A stretch of DNA of 64,000 bases from contig JAJNBD010000009.1 in NCBI GenBank assembly GCA_021156105.1, forward strand, positions 52,994-116,993, written 5' to 3'. Position 1 is the first letter of the stretch; each line of letters begins with the position of its first letter. The notes below the pieces were generated by a model. The model ran no database searches. It saw only the letters and a list, made by a program, of their open reading frames with translations, and had not been told where the DNA came from. This document shows, piece by piece, positions 27,605 to 37,304 of the stretch. The position numbers and the translations under genes are program-made. Origin of the DNA: Gammaproteobacteria bacterium. GTDB taxonomy: Bacteria > Pseudomonadota > Gammaproteobacteria > CAISUE01.

Positions 27605-28705
27605 ATGATCTTAACTTATATACTTTATAGTGTTATCTTATTTTTGCTGTTCACTAATGCTTTCTTAGATTGTATTGGCATTTCGAAGCGTTTGTCCCTT
27701 TGTTTAGCGGGAGTCACAGTTCTTTTTTTAATAGTTCTTGCTGGCATAAGGTATGGTATTGGATCAGATTATTTTGCCTATTATAATGACTTTTTTTTGA
27801 CGGACTCACTTGATATTTCAAATGCTTTTTCTGGATATAATGAATTTGGTTTAACTATTGTTGCCCAAATCATCAAAGCATTTGGTGGAAGTGTCTACTA
27901 TTATTTTTTATCTTTTTCTGTATTGGAAGGATATCTGCTATGGATAATTTTAAAAAGATTTATAGCTAAGCCTAATGTGGCTCTATTTGTTTTTTACGCT
28001 TTATTTTATTTTATTTTATATTTTAATGTTGTCAGGCAGGGGGTTGCTGTTTTGGCATTTGTTTTAACTGTACTTTATCTCGATGAGAAGAAATATAAGA
28101 ATGCTGTTTTATGGGGGGTGATAGGTTTTTTGTTTCACCGTACGATTCTTTTTGCAATATTAATTAATTTTTTAATAAAAAAAATAAAATTAACAAAGCC
28201 GAGAATGTTTAGTTACTCACTTGCTTCGGCGGCAATGTCCTATGTTATTTTCTTATTTAAAGCATACTTTAATGGCATTTTCGCCCTAATTGATGCTTTT
28301 TTCGAAACCCAAAAATATGCTGGTTATGTTATTATGACTCAGGATATGAACTACCTGGGCGTGATATTTTTTTCTTTATTTGCTTTCGGTTTGTTGTATT
28401 TAATGTACGATACCTTAAAAGAAAAAAGTAATATTTTTAGCTTGGTTTTTTGGGGGGCGTGCTTACAAATTATTTTGTTACCTTTTGGTTATTATATAGA
28501 AAGACTTTCTATTTATTTTATAGTATTTTTGCCTTTGCTTGTTAGTGAATATTTTTATTTTAGAGAAACATTAAGTAAGAGACTGTTTATGCTTGTGTTG
28601 ATTCTTTTTACTTCTATTGTATATTTTGGTTATGGATTGACTAGAAACTCTGGAGGTGTAGTACCTTATAAAACAATTTTTTTCGAGTTAAGTGATAATG
28701 AGTGA
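27605..28705 (+). CDS. wzy: EpsG-family polysaccharide polymerase, Wzy type
   Basis: 366 residues with ten or more hydrophobic segments and an EpsG-like block: LAGIRYGIGSDYFAYYNDFF (about 45-65), then RQGVAVLAFVLTVLYLDEKKY, then FLFHRTILF. The Arg/Asp-containing periplasmic loop and H-R-T segment are characteristic. It probably polymerises repeat units after Wzx transfer. A second polymerase-like membrane protein is encoded at 32614, so which one acts on this polymer is open. It overlaps the next gene by 8 bases. Confidence 0.82.
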   Translation: MILTYILYSVILFLLFTNAFLDCIGISKRLSLCLAGVTVLFLIVLAGIRYGIGSDYFAYYNDFFLTDSLDISNAFSGYNEFGLTIVAQIIKAFGGSVYYYFLSFSVLEGYLLWIILKRFIAKPNVALFVFYALFYFILYFNVVRQGVAVLAFVLTVLYLDEKKYKNAVLWGVIGFLFHRTILFAILINFLIKKIKLTKPRMFSYSLASAAMSYVIFLFKAYFNGIFALIDAFFETQKYAGYVIMTQDMNYLGVIFFSLFAFGLLYLMYDTLKEKSNIFSLVFWGACLQIILLPFGYYIERLSIYFIVFLPLLVSEYFYFRETLSKRLFMLVLILFTSIVYFGYGLTRNSGGVVPYKTIFFELSDNE

Positions 28706-29705
28706 GCCACTTATTACAGTGCTTTTGCCCGTATTTAATGGGCAGAGGTTTCTAAGGCAAGCAGTAAATAGCATCCTTAATCAAAATTTTAAACAATTTG
28801 AATTGCTAATTATTAATGATGGTTCTACAGATGATACGGAAAATATTATTCGTTCATTTCATGATGAGAGAATCAGGTATATTAGTAGAGAAAATAAGGG
28901 GCTAATTGCCACATTAAATGAAGGGATTGATTTGGCGCGTGGTAAATATATAGCACGAATGGATGCGGATGATATAGCAGTAAGGGCTCGTTTGGAAAAG
29001 CAATTTGCATTCATGGAGAAACATCAAAATTATGCAGCTTGTTTTGCGCGGATTAAAGTTTTCTTCTATTCCCCTGTTTTTTCTATCAAACTTAATGGCC
29101 CGGAACATTATGAAGATATCTGCCTTGAGATGTTTATTAGGAATCCATTAGCACACCCAACCGCTTTCCTTAGATCCTGTATGATAAAGGGAAAGATGTA
29201 TTATGATCCAAAATTTAGCAATGCTGCTGAAGATTATGAGCTATTTATACGGATTTCCCAGAGTCATCCAGTGTATTGTTTGCCCGAATACCTACTGTTT
29301 TATCGGAAGCACTTTCAACAAATCACTGCCCAAAGAGCTTATAAGCTTGAGGCGCAGATGTTGTTATTGTTGCTTAGTCGAAAAGTCGTCCAAAATTACT
29401 TTGATCTTAATGACAAAGAATATGTTTTACTGAGCATGGTATCCGATGCTACAATAGAAAAAACCTCTCTACAGCAGGCAGAATTGATTTTATGCTTTGA
29501 TAAAATAAGGCATCAAAATAAAGCAAAGAAATTGTTTGCGCCAGAGAGAGTAGAGTTTTTTTTCAAACGAGTCTGGTTGGAGTTTTGTATTAAAGATAAG
29601 ACTTCAGTAGTCCGAAAACTAAAGCGTTATTTTTCTTTAAAGGAATATGTACATTTACCTTTCCTATTACAGGTAAAAGAAATCATAAATTTATTTAGGA
29701 TATAG
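28698..29705 (+). CDS. Glycosyltransferase family 2
   Basis: 335 residues from the ATG at 28698 (a GTG two codons earlier is less likely). GT-A fold: ITVLLPVFNGQRFLRQAVNS, NDGSTDDTENII, and the D-x-D region ARMDADDIAVRARLEKQ (about residues 90-105). LAHPTAFLR and AEDYELFIRISQ follow at the usual spacing. It adds a sugar to the lipid-linked repeat unit in the cytoplasm. It overlaps wzy by 8 bases and is followed 3 bases later by galE. Confidence 0.92.
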   Translation: MSEPLITVLLPVFNGQRFLRQAVNSILNQNFKQFELLIINDGSTDDTENIIRSFHDERIRYISRENKGLIATLNEGIDLARGKYIARMDADDIAVRARLEKQFAFMEKHQNYAACFARIKVFFYSPVFSIKLNGPEHYEDICLEMFIRNPLAHPTAFLRSCMIKGKMYYDPKFSNAAEDYELFIRISQSHPVYCLPEYLLFYRKHFQQITAQRAYKLEAQMLLLLLSRKVVQNYFDLNDKEYVLLSMVSDATIEKTSLQQAELILCFDKIRHQNKAKKLFAPERVEFFFKRVWLEFCIKDKTSVVRKLKRYFSLKEYVHLPFLLQVKEIINLFRI

Positions 29706-29708
29706 ATA

Positions 29709-30695
29709 ATGCTTAAGAAAAGGAAAGTTTTAGTGACGGGAGGAGCTGGTTATATCGGCTCTCATATGGTTCTGCTTTTGATAGAAGAGGGTTATGAGGT
29801 TTGGGTAATCGACAATCTATCTAAAGGTTATAGAGATGCTGTTTTTACTGACAACTTTATACAGGCAGATATTGCTGATAGGGCTGTACTTAATGATTTA
29901 TTTTCTAAAGTAAAATTCGATGCTGTTATTCATTTTGCAGGCTTTATTGAAGTTGGGGAATCAGTCAAAAATCCTCAAAAATATTATGCGAATAATTATG
30001 TTGCAACCTTAATATTATTAGAGCATATCATAAAGGCAAATATAAATAATTTTATATTTTCCTCTACTGCTGCTGTTTATGGTGAACCTCAATACTTGCC
30101 TCTGGATACTGCTCATCCAGTGTTGCCAATTAACCCTTACGGACAATCTAAGCTTTTCGTAGAAAAAGTATTAATGGATTACGATAGAGCTTATGGTTTA
30201 AAATCTATTGCATTAAGATATTTCAATGTGGCAGGTGCTGATCCTAAGTCCAGACTTGGTGAAAGGCACTCACCAGAAACGCATTTAATACCTCTATTAC
30301 TACGTGCCGCACATGAAAGTATGCCTTTTAAGATGTTTGGCGCAGACTATCCCACCAAAGATGGAACTTGTATTAGAGACTATATTCATGTAGTCGATAT
30401 TTGTAGAGCGCATTTATTAGCATTAGACTATCTTTTAAAGAATAAGAAAAGCGAAGTGTTTAATTTAGGTAATGGCCAAGGATTCTCTATTCGTGAAATT
30501 ATTAATATGGTTACCCAGGCTACGCAGAAAACAATTCAAATTGAAGAATATCCTAGACGACCGGGGGATCCTGCGATTCTGGTTGCAGATTCAGATCATG
30601 CCAAAACAAATTTAGGATTTGTTCCTGTTTATCCTTCTGCTTATGATATGGTAGATCATGCATGGCGTTGGTATTTAAAAAGAGGTTTTAATTAG
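29709..30695 (+). CDS. galE: UDP-glucose/UDP-GlcNAc 4-epimerase GalE
   Basis: 328 residues, an extended SDR with GGAGYIGSHMV (about 11-21), HFAGFIEVGESV, catalytic SSTAAVYG and YGQSK (Tyr-x-x-x-Lys), and RYFNVAGADP as in GalE. It interconverts UDP-glucose and UDP-galactose and, depending on the pocket, the N-acetyl forms. It supplies galactose-type donors for the polymer. It is spaced 3 and 5 bases from its neighbours. Confidence 0.94.
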   Translation: MLKKRKVLVTGGAGYIGSHMVLLLIEEGYEVWVIDNLSKGYRDAVFTDNFIQADIADRAVLNDLFSKVKFDAVIHFAGFIEVGESVKNPQKYYANNYVATLILLEHIIKANINNFIFSSTAAVYGEPQYLPLDTAHPVLPINPYGQSKLFVEKVLMDYDRAYGLKSIALRYFNVAGADPKSRLGERHSPETHLIPLLLRAAHESMPFKMFGADYPTKDGTCIRDYIHVVDICRAHLLALDYLLKNKKSEVFNLGNGQGFSIREIINMVTQATQKTIQIEEYPRRPGDPAILVADSDHAKTNLGFVPVYPSAYDMVDHAWRWYLKRGFN

Positions 30696-30700
30696 TATAT

Positions 30701-32557
30701 ATGTGCCGTATTGCAGGAATTGCATTTGATTCAAGGTATTTTTCATCAATTGATGCGATGACAGATTTTCTGGCTCATGGTGGTCCAGATGATCGTGGAA
30801 TATGGCATGATGATTATGTTGCCTTTGGGCATCGGCGCTTAGCAATTATTGATCTTTCTCCATTAGGTCATCAACCTATGCTGAGCGCTTCTGGTCGTTA
30901 TGTCATTATATTTAATGGCGAAATATACAATTTTAAAATATTGAGGGCAGAGCTTGAGGCTAAGACGTACCAGTTCAAAGGGCACTCGGATACGGAAGTG
31001 GTGCTTGCAGCCATAGAGGCCTGGGGATTTGCAAAAACGCTTGAAAAGCTTAATGGAATGTTTGCAATTGCGCTTTGGGATCGACAAGAAAAAAAGCTTT
31101 ATTTAGCACGTGATCGTTTTGGTGAAAAGCCTTTATATTATGGCATTGTAAATGGCGCGTTAATTTTTGCTTCAGAACTAAAAGCTATATGTTTATATCC
31201 AGGGTTTCAAAAGCGTATTAATCAAGAAGCTTTGCAATTGCTTTTGCGTTATGCCTATATCCAAGCGCCATATTCAATCTATGAAGGTATTTACAAATTA
31301 GAGTCAGGCCACTATCTCGTAGTGGATGACAAGCTAAAGCTGCAAAAGCATTGTTATTGGTCTGCAGTAGAGGCGGCGCTACAAGCAAGACGTTGTGAAA
31401 TCAAGTTGTCCTTTCAAGAAGCCGTCGATGAATTAGAAGGACAATTAATAGAATCGATTCGCAACCGGTGCATTAGTGATGTGCCTTTAGGCGCTTTTTT
31501 ATCAGGAGGGATTGATTCGTCAATAATTGTTGCTTTAATGCAAAAGCTATCGAATAAGCCAGTACAGACATTTAGTATTGGCTTTGACCAAAAAGAATAT
31601 AACGAAGCACCTTTTGCAAAAGCCGTTGCTGAGCATTTGCAAACAGATCATCATGAATTTTATGTGAGTGAGCAAGATGCGCTAGATGTTATTCCTAAGT
31701 TAGCGACAATATACGATGAGCCATTTGCGGACTCATCACAAATCCCTACTTATCTAATCAGTAGCTTAGCCAAGAAGCGTGTTACTGTTGTATTAACAGG
31801 AGATGCAGGGGATGAGATTTTTGGAGGATATGGTCGATATTTTACGGCGCAAAGGTTTAAGGCTCTTTATAGTTTGCCTCCACTATTAAGAAGAACTGGA
31901 GCAAAGTTTATTAGACATTTTCCCTGGCAATGTTTAGGGCAGAATGTGCATAGGGCAAATAAACTGGCTTGGATTCTTGAGAATGCTGATAAATCAAATT
32001 CTTTGTACCAATCTTTAATTTCCCAAAACTACGAAGCGGAATTGTATTTGTCACATGAACAGCTTAAGAGTATTGATTTTGAAGCGTATCAAGGGCTTAC
32101 AGATACTGAGCATATGATGCTTTGGGATACCATTTCATATTTGCCTGGAGATATCCTTACTAAAGTTGACAGGGCAAGTATGGCTGTTGCTTTAGAAACA
32201 CGTATTCCTTTTCTAGATCACAAAATATTTGAATTTGCATGGTCTTTACCGGCGGATTACAAAGTGAGAGAAGGTAGCGGAAAAAGACTACTTAAAGCAT
32301 TGCTGGCTCGATATGTTCCAAAACAACTTGTCGATCGCCCTAAAGTCGGATTTGGAATTCCAATCCATCATTGGTTACGGGGGCCTCTAAGGGAATGGGG
32401 AGAGGACTTAATTGCTGATATGCAAAACCAAGATATTATTAATGTGCAGATGGTTAAAAAAGCTTGGAGTAAGCACTTTGCTGGAGAAGATACAGGCTAT
32501 TTATTGTGGAACATTTTAATGTTTCAAGAATGGGCAAACCAAAATTTAAAAAATTGA
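30701..32557 (+). CDS. asnB: Glutamine-dependent amidotransferase, AsnB family
   Basis: 618 residues. The N-terminal glutaminase domain begins with the nucleophile Cys2 (MCRIAGI); HGGPDDRG and FNGEIYNF follow; the synthetase domain has the ATP pyrophosphatase loop LSGGIDSSII near residue 270 and TGDAGDEIFGGY. Within polysaccharide loci such proteins amidate uronic acids to uronamides, and the TviB-type dehydrogenase downstream could provide the uronate. It could also be the cell's asparagine synthetase. I favour the sugar role from position, but the sequence does not prove it. Confidence 0.9.
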   Translation: MCRIAGIAFDSRYFSSIDAMTDFLAHGGPDDRGIWHDDYVAFGHRRLAIIDLSPLGHQPMLSASGRYVIIFNGEIYNFKILRAELEAKTYQFKGHSDTEVVLAAIEAWGFAKTLEKLNGMFAIALWDRQEKKLYLARDRFGEKPLYYGIVNGALIFASELKAICLYPGFQKRINQEALQLLLRYAYIQAPYSIYEGIYKLESGHYLVVDDKLKLQKHCYWSAVEAALQARRCEIKLSFQEAVDELEGQLIESIRNRCISDVPLGAFLSGGIDSSIIVALMQKLSNKPVQTFSIGFDQKEYNEAPFAKAVAEHLQTDHHEFYVSEQDALDVIPKLATIYDEPFADSSQIPTYLISSLAKKRVTVVLTGDAGDEIFGGYGRYFTAQRFKALYSLPPLLRRTGAKFIRHFPWQCLGQNVHRANKLAWILENADKSNSLYQSLISQNYEAELYLSHEQLKSIDFEAYQGLTDTEHMMLWDTISYLPGDILTKVDRASMAVALETRIPFLDHKIFEFAWSLPADYKVREGSGKRLLKALLARYVPKQLVDRPKVGFGIPIHHWLRGPLREWGEDLIADMQNQDIINVQMVKKAWSKHFAGEDTGYLLWNILMFQEWANQNLKN

Positions 32558-32613
32558 TTACGTTGTAGAATATCTTATCTACTTATGATTAAATCAAATA
32601 TTGATTAATAAAA

Positions 32614-33834
32614 ATGGATTTAACTTTAAACGCAATACTTCATGGTTTTTCATTAGGTATAGTTTCTTATCTTCTTCCTTTGCTTTTAAGTTGGGTATTG
32701 CTTGTTCGACAGCATTTTTTATCAGGTAAGATATTTGTTTGGATATTGCTAGCAGCTATTTTTCATTTTATAGCTGGTTTTTGCTATTGGTTAATGTCTG
32801 TTTTTTTTAGTTCAGATTCTAATATGTATTTCTTCATGGGAAATGGAGTTTTTAGAGGGATTGGTACAAGGTTTTGTACATTTATGATGTATTTTTTACG
32901 ACAATGGTTTTTAGGTGATTCATTATTGGGTGGGTTTTTGTTTTCAAGCGCATTAGGTTTTTTAGGGCAATTTTTTTTCTTTTTAGCTTTTATTAATTTA
33001 GCTAAGAAAATTAGCCCAGCGGTTCAAAGTGATTTTAAACTTATTCGCCTTCCTGCGTTGGTTATTTTATTTTGGCCTTCAGCAATTTTTTGGTCTTCGG
33101 GGATTGCAAAAGATTCAGTGGCATTTTTTGCATTAGGTTTATTTTTTTTGGCGTTGACTTTCATAAATATTAATTTCATTAAATCTTCTTTAGTTATTGT
33201 TTTTGCATTAATTTGTGCCTATTTCGTGCGACCATATCTACTGATGATTATTCTGTTGGCTTTAGGGTTATGGGTTTTAATAGGTGCAAAAATTAAGGTT
33301 AGTAAAAAATCATTACTTGCTTTAATTGTGATGTGTGGGGTTGCCCTTATTGCTCCGCAAATAGCATTAACTGGACATTTTCATTATACTTACGCAGATG
33401 TGACGCGCTTCATCTTGGCTAGCTTGGCGGGAGGAAATCAGGGTACCTCTCTTGGTTTGGGTAAAGTTACTTTGCAGCAAACTGTTTTTCTATTGCCATT
33501 CCTCATGCTGGCAAATGCTTATTTTCCGTTGTTTATCTATGCAAAAAACATTTTAGGGGTTATTAGTTCATTTGAAAATCTTATTTTTTTATGGATAAGT
33601 GTTTATTGTATTTGCAATAGGGATGTTTTTAAAGAATTAGTTAGAAAAAACCCTTTAATTTTATTTTGCGTTTGCTTTTTTCTCATCGGTATTTTTTTTC
33701 TTGCCTTACTTAATACTAATTTTGGATTATCTATGCGCCGTAAAATTATGTACACGATACCATTTATCATGGTGTGGGCTGTAATATATGTGCAAAAGAA
33801 AATAACTTCCTTACAAAGAGTGAATGCGCTATGA
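32614..33834 (+). CDS. Multi-spanning membrane protein, possible second polymerase
   Basis: 406 residues with about ten hydrophobic segments and almost no soluble domain. The stretch FWPSAIFWSSGIAKDSVAFFA (about 150-170) followed by YFVRPYLLMII recalls membrane proteins of polysaccharide loci annotated as Wzy-like or of unknown function, with S-G-x-x-K-D-S/A and R-P a repeated feature. It has no Wzx signature. It overlaps the next glycosyltransferase by four bases (ATGA). A 56-bp gap precedes it. Confidence 0.7.
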   Translation: MDLTLNAILHGFSLGIVSYLLPLLLSWVLLVRQHFLSGKIFVWILLAAIFHFIAGFCYWLMSVFFSSDSNMYFFMGNGVFRGIGTRFCTFMMYFLRQWFLGDSLLGGFLFSSALGFLGQFFFFLAFINLAKKISPAVQSDFKLIRLPALVILFWPSAIFWSSGIAKDSVAFFALGLFFLALTFININFIKSSLVIVFALICAYFVRPYLLMIILLALGLWVLIGAKIKVSKKSLLALIVMCGVALIAPQIALTGHFHYTYADVTRFILASLAGGNQGTSLGLGKVTLQQTVFLLPFLMLANAYFPLFIYAKNILGVISSFENLIFLWISVYCICNRDVFKELVRKNPLILFCVCFFLIGIFFLALLNTNFGLSMRRKIMYTIPFIMVWAVIYVQKKITSLQRVNAL

Positions 33835-34958
33835 AAAAAATTATTATTTTTGCTAGTTTTGCGCCTTCATTATTAAATTTTAGGCGCCAGTTAATTGAGG
33901 CTTTTATTGGAAGTGGTGCGCAAGTAATTGCTTTGGCGCCAACCAATACGATTGATTCTTCGTTTCAAAAAAAATTCTCAGAGTTACTTCCAGCTGTTGA
34001 ATTAAGAGGAATAGACTTAAATACCTATTCCATGAATCCTTTTAAAGATTGGCTGGCTTTAATAAAGTTAATTAGATTTTTTAAAAAAGAAGCGCCGGAT
34101 ATGGTTTTTTCTTACACCATTAAACCCGTGATTTATGGTTCAATCGCAGCGAAATTTGCTGGTGTGTCCCATGTGTTTTCCATGGTTACTGGCTTAGGTA
34201 GCATGTTTATTGTGCGTAACTTTAAAGATAAAGTGTTATTAGCAGGAATTAAAACGCTTTATCGGTTAGGTTTAAGCATGAATGAAAAAGTTTTTTTTCA
34301 GAATAAAGATGATATAGGGTTATTTGAGCAAATGAAGTTGGTAAATCCGCAAAAAGTTCTATTAATTAATGGCTCGGGGGTAGATTTAAATTATTATGCA
34401 ACAGCCGATTTGCCAAAGGAAATTAATTTTTTATTTATAGGACGTTTGCTTGTTGATAAGGGAATTACGGAATATATTGAGGCAGCTAGGCTTATTAAAA
34501 AGAGTTATCCTTATATTCAGTTTAATATTTTAGGGGGCTTTTCTAAAGAACATCCTAGATCTTATCCTGAAAAAATGTTGCACGCCGCTATCCAAGACAA
34601 GGTTATTATTTATCACTCAGAAGTTGAGGACGTTAGGCCCTTTATTGCCCAATCTAGCATTTTAGTTTTGCCCTCTTATCGAGAGGGAACGCCAAGGTCG
34701 GTGCTAGAGGCAATGTCGATGGGAAGGCCCATTATTACAACTGATGCGCCTGGCTGTCGCGAAACGGTTCAGCCAGAGATTAATGGTTATTTAGTGCCAG
34801 TCAAAGATGCGGAAGCGCTTGCGCATGCGATGGAAAAATTTATTAAAAATCCTTCATTAATTCAACAAATGGGGGTGAATAGTCGTGAGCTTGCTGAGAC
34901 GAAGTACGATGTGCATAAGGTGAATCTGTCTATATTATCGGCGATGAAATTGGTATAA
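33831..34958 (+). CDS. Glycosyltransferase family 4 (PglA-like)
   Basis: 375 residues from the ATG at 33831, which overlaps the previous stop; an in-frame start 19 codons upstream would run inside that gene. FASFAPSLLNFRRQLI at the start, FSYTIKPVIYGSIAAKFAGV (about 100-120), the nucleotide-binding segment FLFIGRLLVDKGITEYI, and the E-x(7)-E motif in LPSYREGTPRSVLEAMSMGRP. It belongs near PglA/WbpX-type enzymes that add GalNAc or a related sugar to the first sugar on undecaprenyl diphosphate. Donor inferred only. Confidence 0.9.
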   Translation: MKKIIIFASFAPSLLNFRRQLIEAFIGSGAQVIALAPTNTIDSSFQKKFSELLPAVELRGIDLNTYSMNPFKDWLALIKLIRFFKKEAPDMVFSYTIKPVIYGSIAAKFAGVSHVFSMVTGLGSMFIVRNFKDKVLLAGIKTLYRLGLSMNEKVFFQNKDDIGLFEQMKLVNPQKVLLINGSGVDLNYYATADLPKEINFLFIGRLLVDKGITEYIEAARLIKKSYPYIQFNILGGFSKEHPRSYPEKMLHAAIQDKVIIYHSEVEDVRPFIAQSSILVLPSYREGTPRSVLEAMSMGRPIITTDAPGCRETVQPEINGYLVPVKDAEALAHAMEKFIKNPSLIQQMGVNSRELAETKYDVHKVNLSILSAMKLV

Positions 34959-34987
34959 TCCCAAGCTCTTAATGTAGGGAAAACGTG

Positions 34988-36274
34988 ATGCATCAACGAA
35001 CATTAGCTGTAATTGGATTAGGCTATGTAGGCTTGCCGGTTGCAGCAGCATTTGCGCAAAAAGGTAAAGTTATTGCTTTTGATATTCAAGTCTCAAGAAT
35101 TACCGAATTGCAAAAAGGTTTTGATCGGACAAGAGAAGTTTCAACGCAAGATTTAGCAAACGGCAATTTTTTATTTACATTCGATGCTCAAGATTTAAAA
35201 GCTGCAGATTTTTACATTGTGGCTGTTCCTACGCCTATTAACCAAGCTAATCAACCCGATTTACATCCTATTCTATCAGCATCTAAAACAATTGCGTCTT
35301 ATCTCAAGCAAGGTGATATTATCGTTTATGAGTCTACGGTATATCCTGGCGCTACTGAAGAACAATGTGTGCCAGTATTAGAAAAATATTCTGGCTTAAA
35401 GTGCGGTAAAGATTTTTTCGTTGGCTATTCTCCTGAAAGAATTAACCCTGGCGATAAAGAACATACTTTCAAAAAAATACAAAAAATTGTTTCAGGTCAA
35501 ACGTCAGAAGTATTAAATATTGTTGCTAATGTTTATAGCAGCGTTGTGAAGGCGGGCGTTTATAAAGCTTCGAGCATTAAAGTGGCAGAAGCTGCTAAAG
35601 TTATTGAAAACACACAGCGCGATTTAAATATTGCTTTTGTGAATGAGTTGGCAATGATCTTTCATCAATTGGGTATTGATACTAAAGAAGTATTAGATGC
35701 GGCTGGTACCAAATGGAATTTTCTGCCTTTTAAACCAGGCTTAGTTGGTGGTCACTGTATTGGTGTTGACCCTTATTATTTAACGCATAAAGCAGAATCA
35801 GTAGGGTATCACTCGCAAGTTATTTTAGCTGGGCGCCGTGTCAATGATGGTATGGGTAAATATATTGCTGAACAATCCATTAAACTTTTATCTTGTGCTG
35901 GCGTTTGCGCTAAAAATGCGCGAGTAGGAATTTTGGGTTTTACGTTCAAGGAAAACTGCCCGGATTTTCGTAATACTAAAGTGATTGATATTATTAGAGA
36001 GCTACAAAGCTACTCGGTAGACCCATTGGTTTATGACCCTCATGTATGTGCTGAAGAAGTTTTTCACGAGTATGGTGTGACGATTAAACCTTTTGAGGCG
36101 GTTAATAATTTAGATATATTAATATTAGCAGTGGCGCATGCTGAATTTTTAGCGATACCAGTGCAGCAGTTGGTTGATTTATTAAAACCTAACTGTCGCC
36201 TTTTACTTGATGTGAAAAGTATACTAAATATACAAAAGCTTGCAGATTTAGGCGTTACTGTGTGGAGATTATAG
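34988..36274 (+). CDS. tviB: UDP-N-acetylhexosamine 6-dehydrogenase (TviB/WbpO type)
   Basis: 428 residues. Rossmann motif VIGLGYVGLPVAAAFA; YESTVYPGATEEQCVPVLE (about 115-134) and the catalytic region LVGGHCIGVDPYYLTHKA with Cys near residue 256. This is the UDP-ManNAc/UDP-GlcNAc dehydrogenase family; sequence details (SPERINPGD, PFKPGLVGGHC) fit TviB/WbpO. It oxidises C6 of a UDP-HexNAc to the uronate with two NAD. I favour the ATG at 34988 over a GTG one codon earlier because AGGG lies eight bases upstream. The next gene encodes the matching epimerase. Confidence 0.93.
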   Translation: MHQRTLAVIGLGYVGLPVAAAFAQKGKVIAFDIQVSRITELQKGFDRTREVSTQDLANGNFLFTFDAQDLKAADFYIVAVPTPINQANQPDLHPILSASKTIASYLKQGDIIVYESTVYPGATEEQCVPVLEKYSGLKCGKDFFVGYSPERINPGDKEHTFKKIQKIVSGQTSEVLNIVANVYSSVVKAGVYKASSIKVAEAAKVIENTQRDLNIAFVNELAMIFHQLGIDTKEVLDAAGTKWNFLPFKPGLVGGHCIGVDPYYLTHKAESVGYHSQVILAGRRVNDGMGKYIAEQSIKLLSCAGVCAKNARVGILGFTFKENCPDFRNTKVIDIIRELQSYSVDPLVYDPHVCAEEVFHEYGVTIKPFEAVNNLDILILAVAHAEFLAIPVQQLVDLLKPNCRLLLDVKSILNIQKLADLGVTVWRL

Positions 36275-36277
36275 ACA

Positions 36278-37279
36278 ATGGTTTTTTCAACGATTAAAGA
36301 AACACTGTTAGTTCGGCAGCATACTTGGTTAATAACTGGAGTCGCTGGTTTTATCGGTAGCCACTTGTTAGAGTTTTTACTTAAGCATAATCAAAAAGTG
36401 ATTGGCTTAGATAATTTTGCAACAGGTCACCGCAAAAATCTTGAGGAAACTTTAGTTAAATACCCTGATGCTAGTTTTACTTTCATTGAAGGTGATATCC
36501 GTAATTTAGTTGATTGCCAAAAAGCAGTTGCTGGTGTGGATTTTGTTTTGCATCAAGCAGCATTAGGCAGCGTGCCGCGTTCAATTAAAGATCCCATTGC
36601 AACACACGACGTTAATGCAACAGGCTTTTTAAATATGTTAGTTGCGAGCAAAGATGCAAAGGTAAAACGCTTTGTTTATGCCTCCTCAAGTTCTGTGTAT
36701 GGTGATTCTCCTATATTGCCTAAAGTGGAAACGCATCAAGGGAATCCTTTATCGCCATATGCCGTTACTAAAATGACGAATGAGCTATATGCAAAAGCTT
36801 TTAGCAATTGTTATGATTTAGAAACAATAGGCTTGCGTTATTTTAATGTATTTGGCCCAAGGCAAGATCCCAATGGCCCTTATGCAGCAGTCATCCCGCT
36901 ATGGTTTAAGGCGCTGGTGAAAGATGAGCCAGTATATATTAATGGCGATGGCGAAACTTCACGAGATTTTTGTTATGTCGAAAATATTGTGCAAGCCAAT
37001 ATTCTCAGTGCTTTAACTACGAATATGGAAGCAATAAACACCGCTTACAATGTGGCTGTTGGGCAGCGCACGACACTCAATGAACTTTATAAATTCTTAC
37101 AGCAATTAACAGGAAAGACTTCAGCGCAGGCGCAATATAAAGATTTTCGCCCAGGTGATATTCGTCATTCGTTAGCGGATATTAGTAAAGCTAAAAATTT
37201 ATTAGGATATGAGCCAAGCCATGGGGTTAAACAAGGCTTGGAAGTGGCGGTGGATTGGTATCTTGCAAATATAGCGTAA
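36278..37279 (+). CDS. tviC: UDP-GlcNAc(A) 4-epimerase (TviC/WbpP type)
   Basis: 333 residues, extended SDR with an N-terminal extension as in Wbp[21 protein letters not shown], the characteristic [15 protein letters not shown] (about 97-111), [15 protein letters not shown] and [21 protein letters not shown]. It interconverts gluco and galacto forms of UDP-GlcNAc or its uronate. With the preceding dehydrogenase it gives UDP-GalNAcA. Three bases separate the genes. Confidence 0.93.
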   Translation: MVFSTIKETLLVRQHTWLITGVAGFIGSHLLEFLLKHNQKVIGLDNFATGHRKNLEETLVKYPDASFTFIEGDIRNLVDCQKAVAGVDFVLHQAALGSVPRSIKDPIATHDVNATGFLNMLVASKDAKVKRFVYASSSSVYGDSPILPKVETHQGNPLSPYAVTKMTNELYAKAFSNCYDLETIGLRYFNVFGPRQDPNGPYAAVIPLWFKALVKDEPVYINGDGETSRDFCYVENIVQANILSALTTNMEAINTAYNVAVGQRTTLNELYKFLQQLTGKTSAQAQYKDFRPGDIRHSLADISKAKNLLGYEPSHGVKQGLEVAVDWYLANIA

Positions 37280-37304
37280 TCTTCTTATAGGCATTGTTTG
37301 AACT

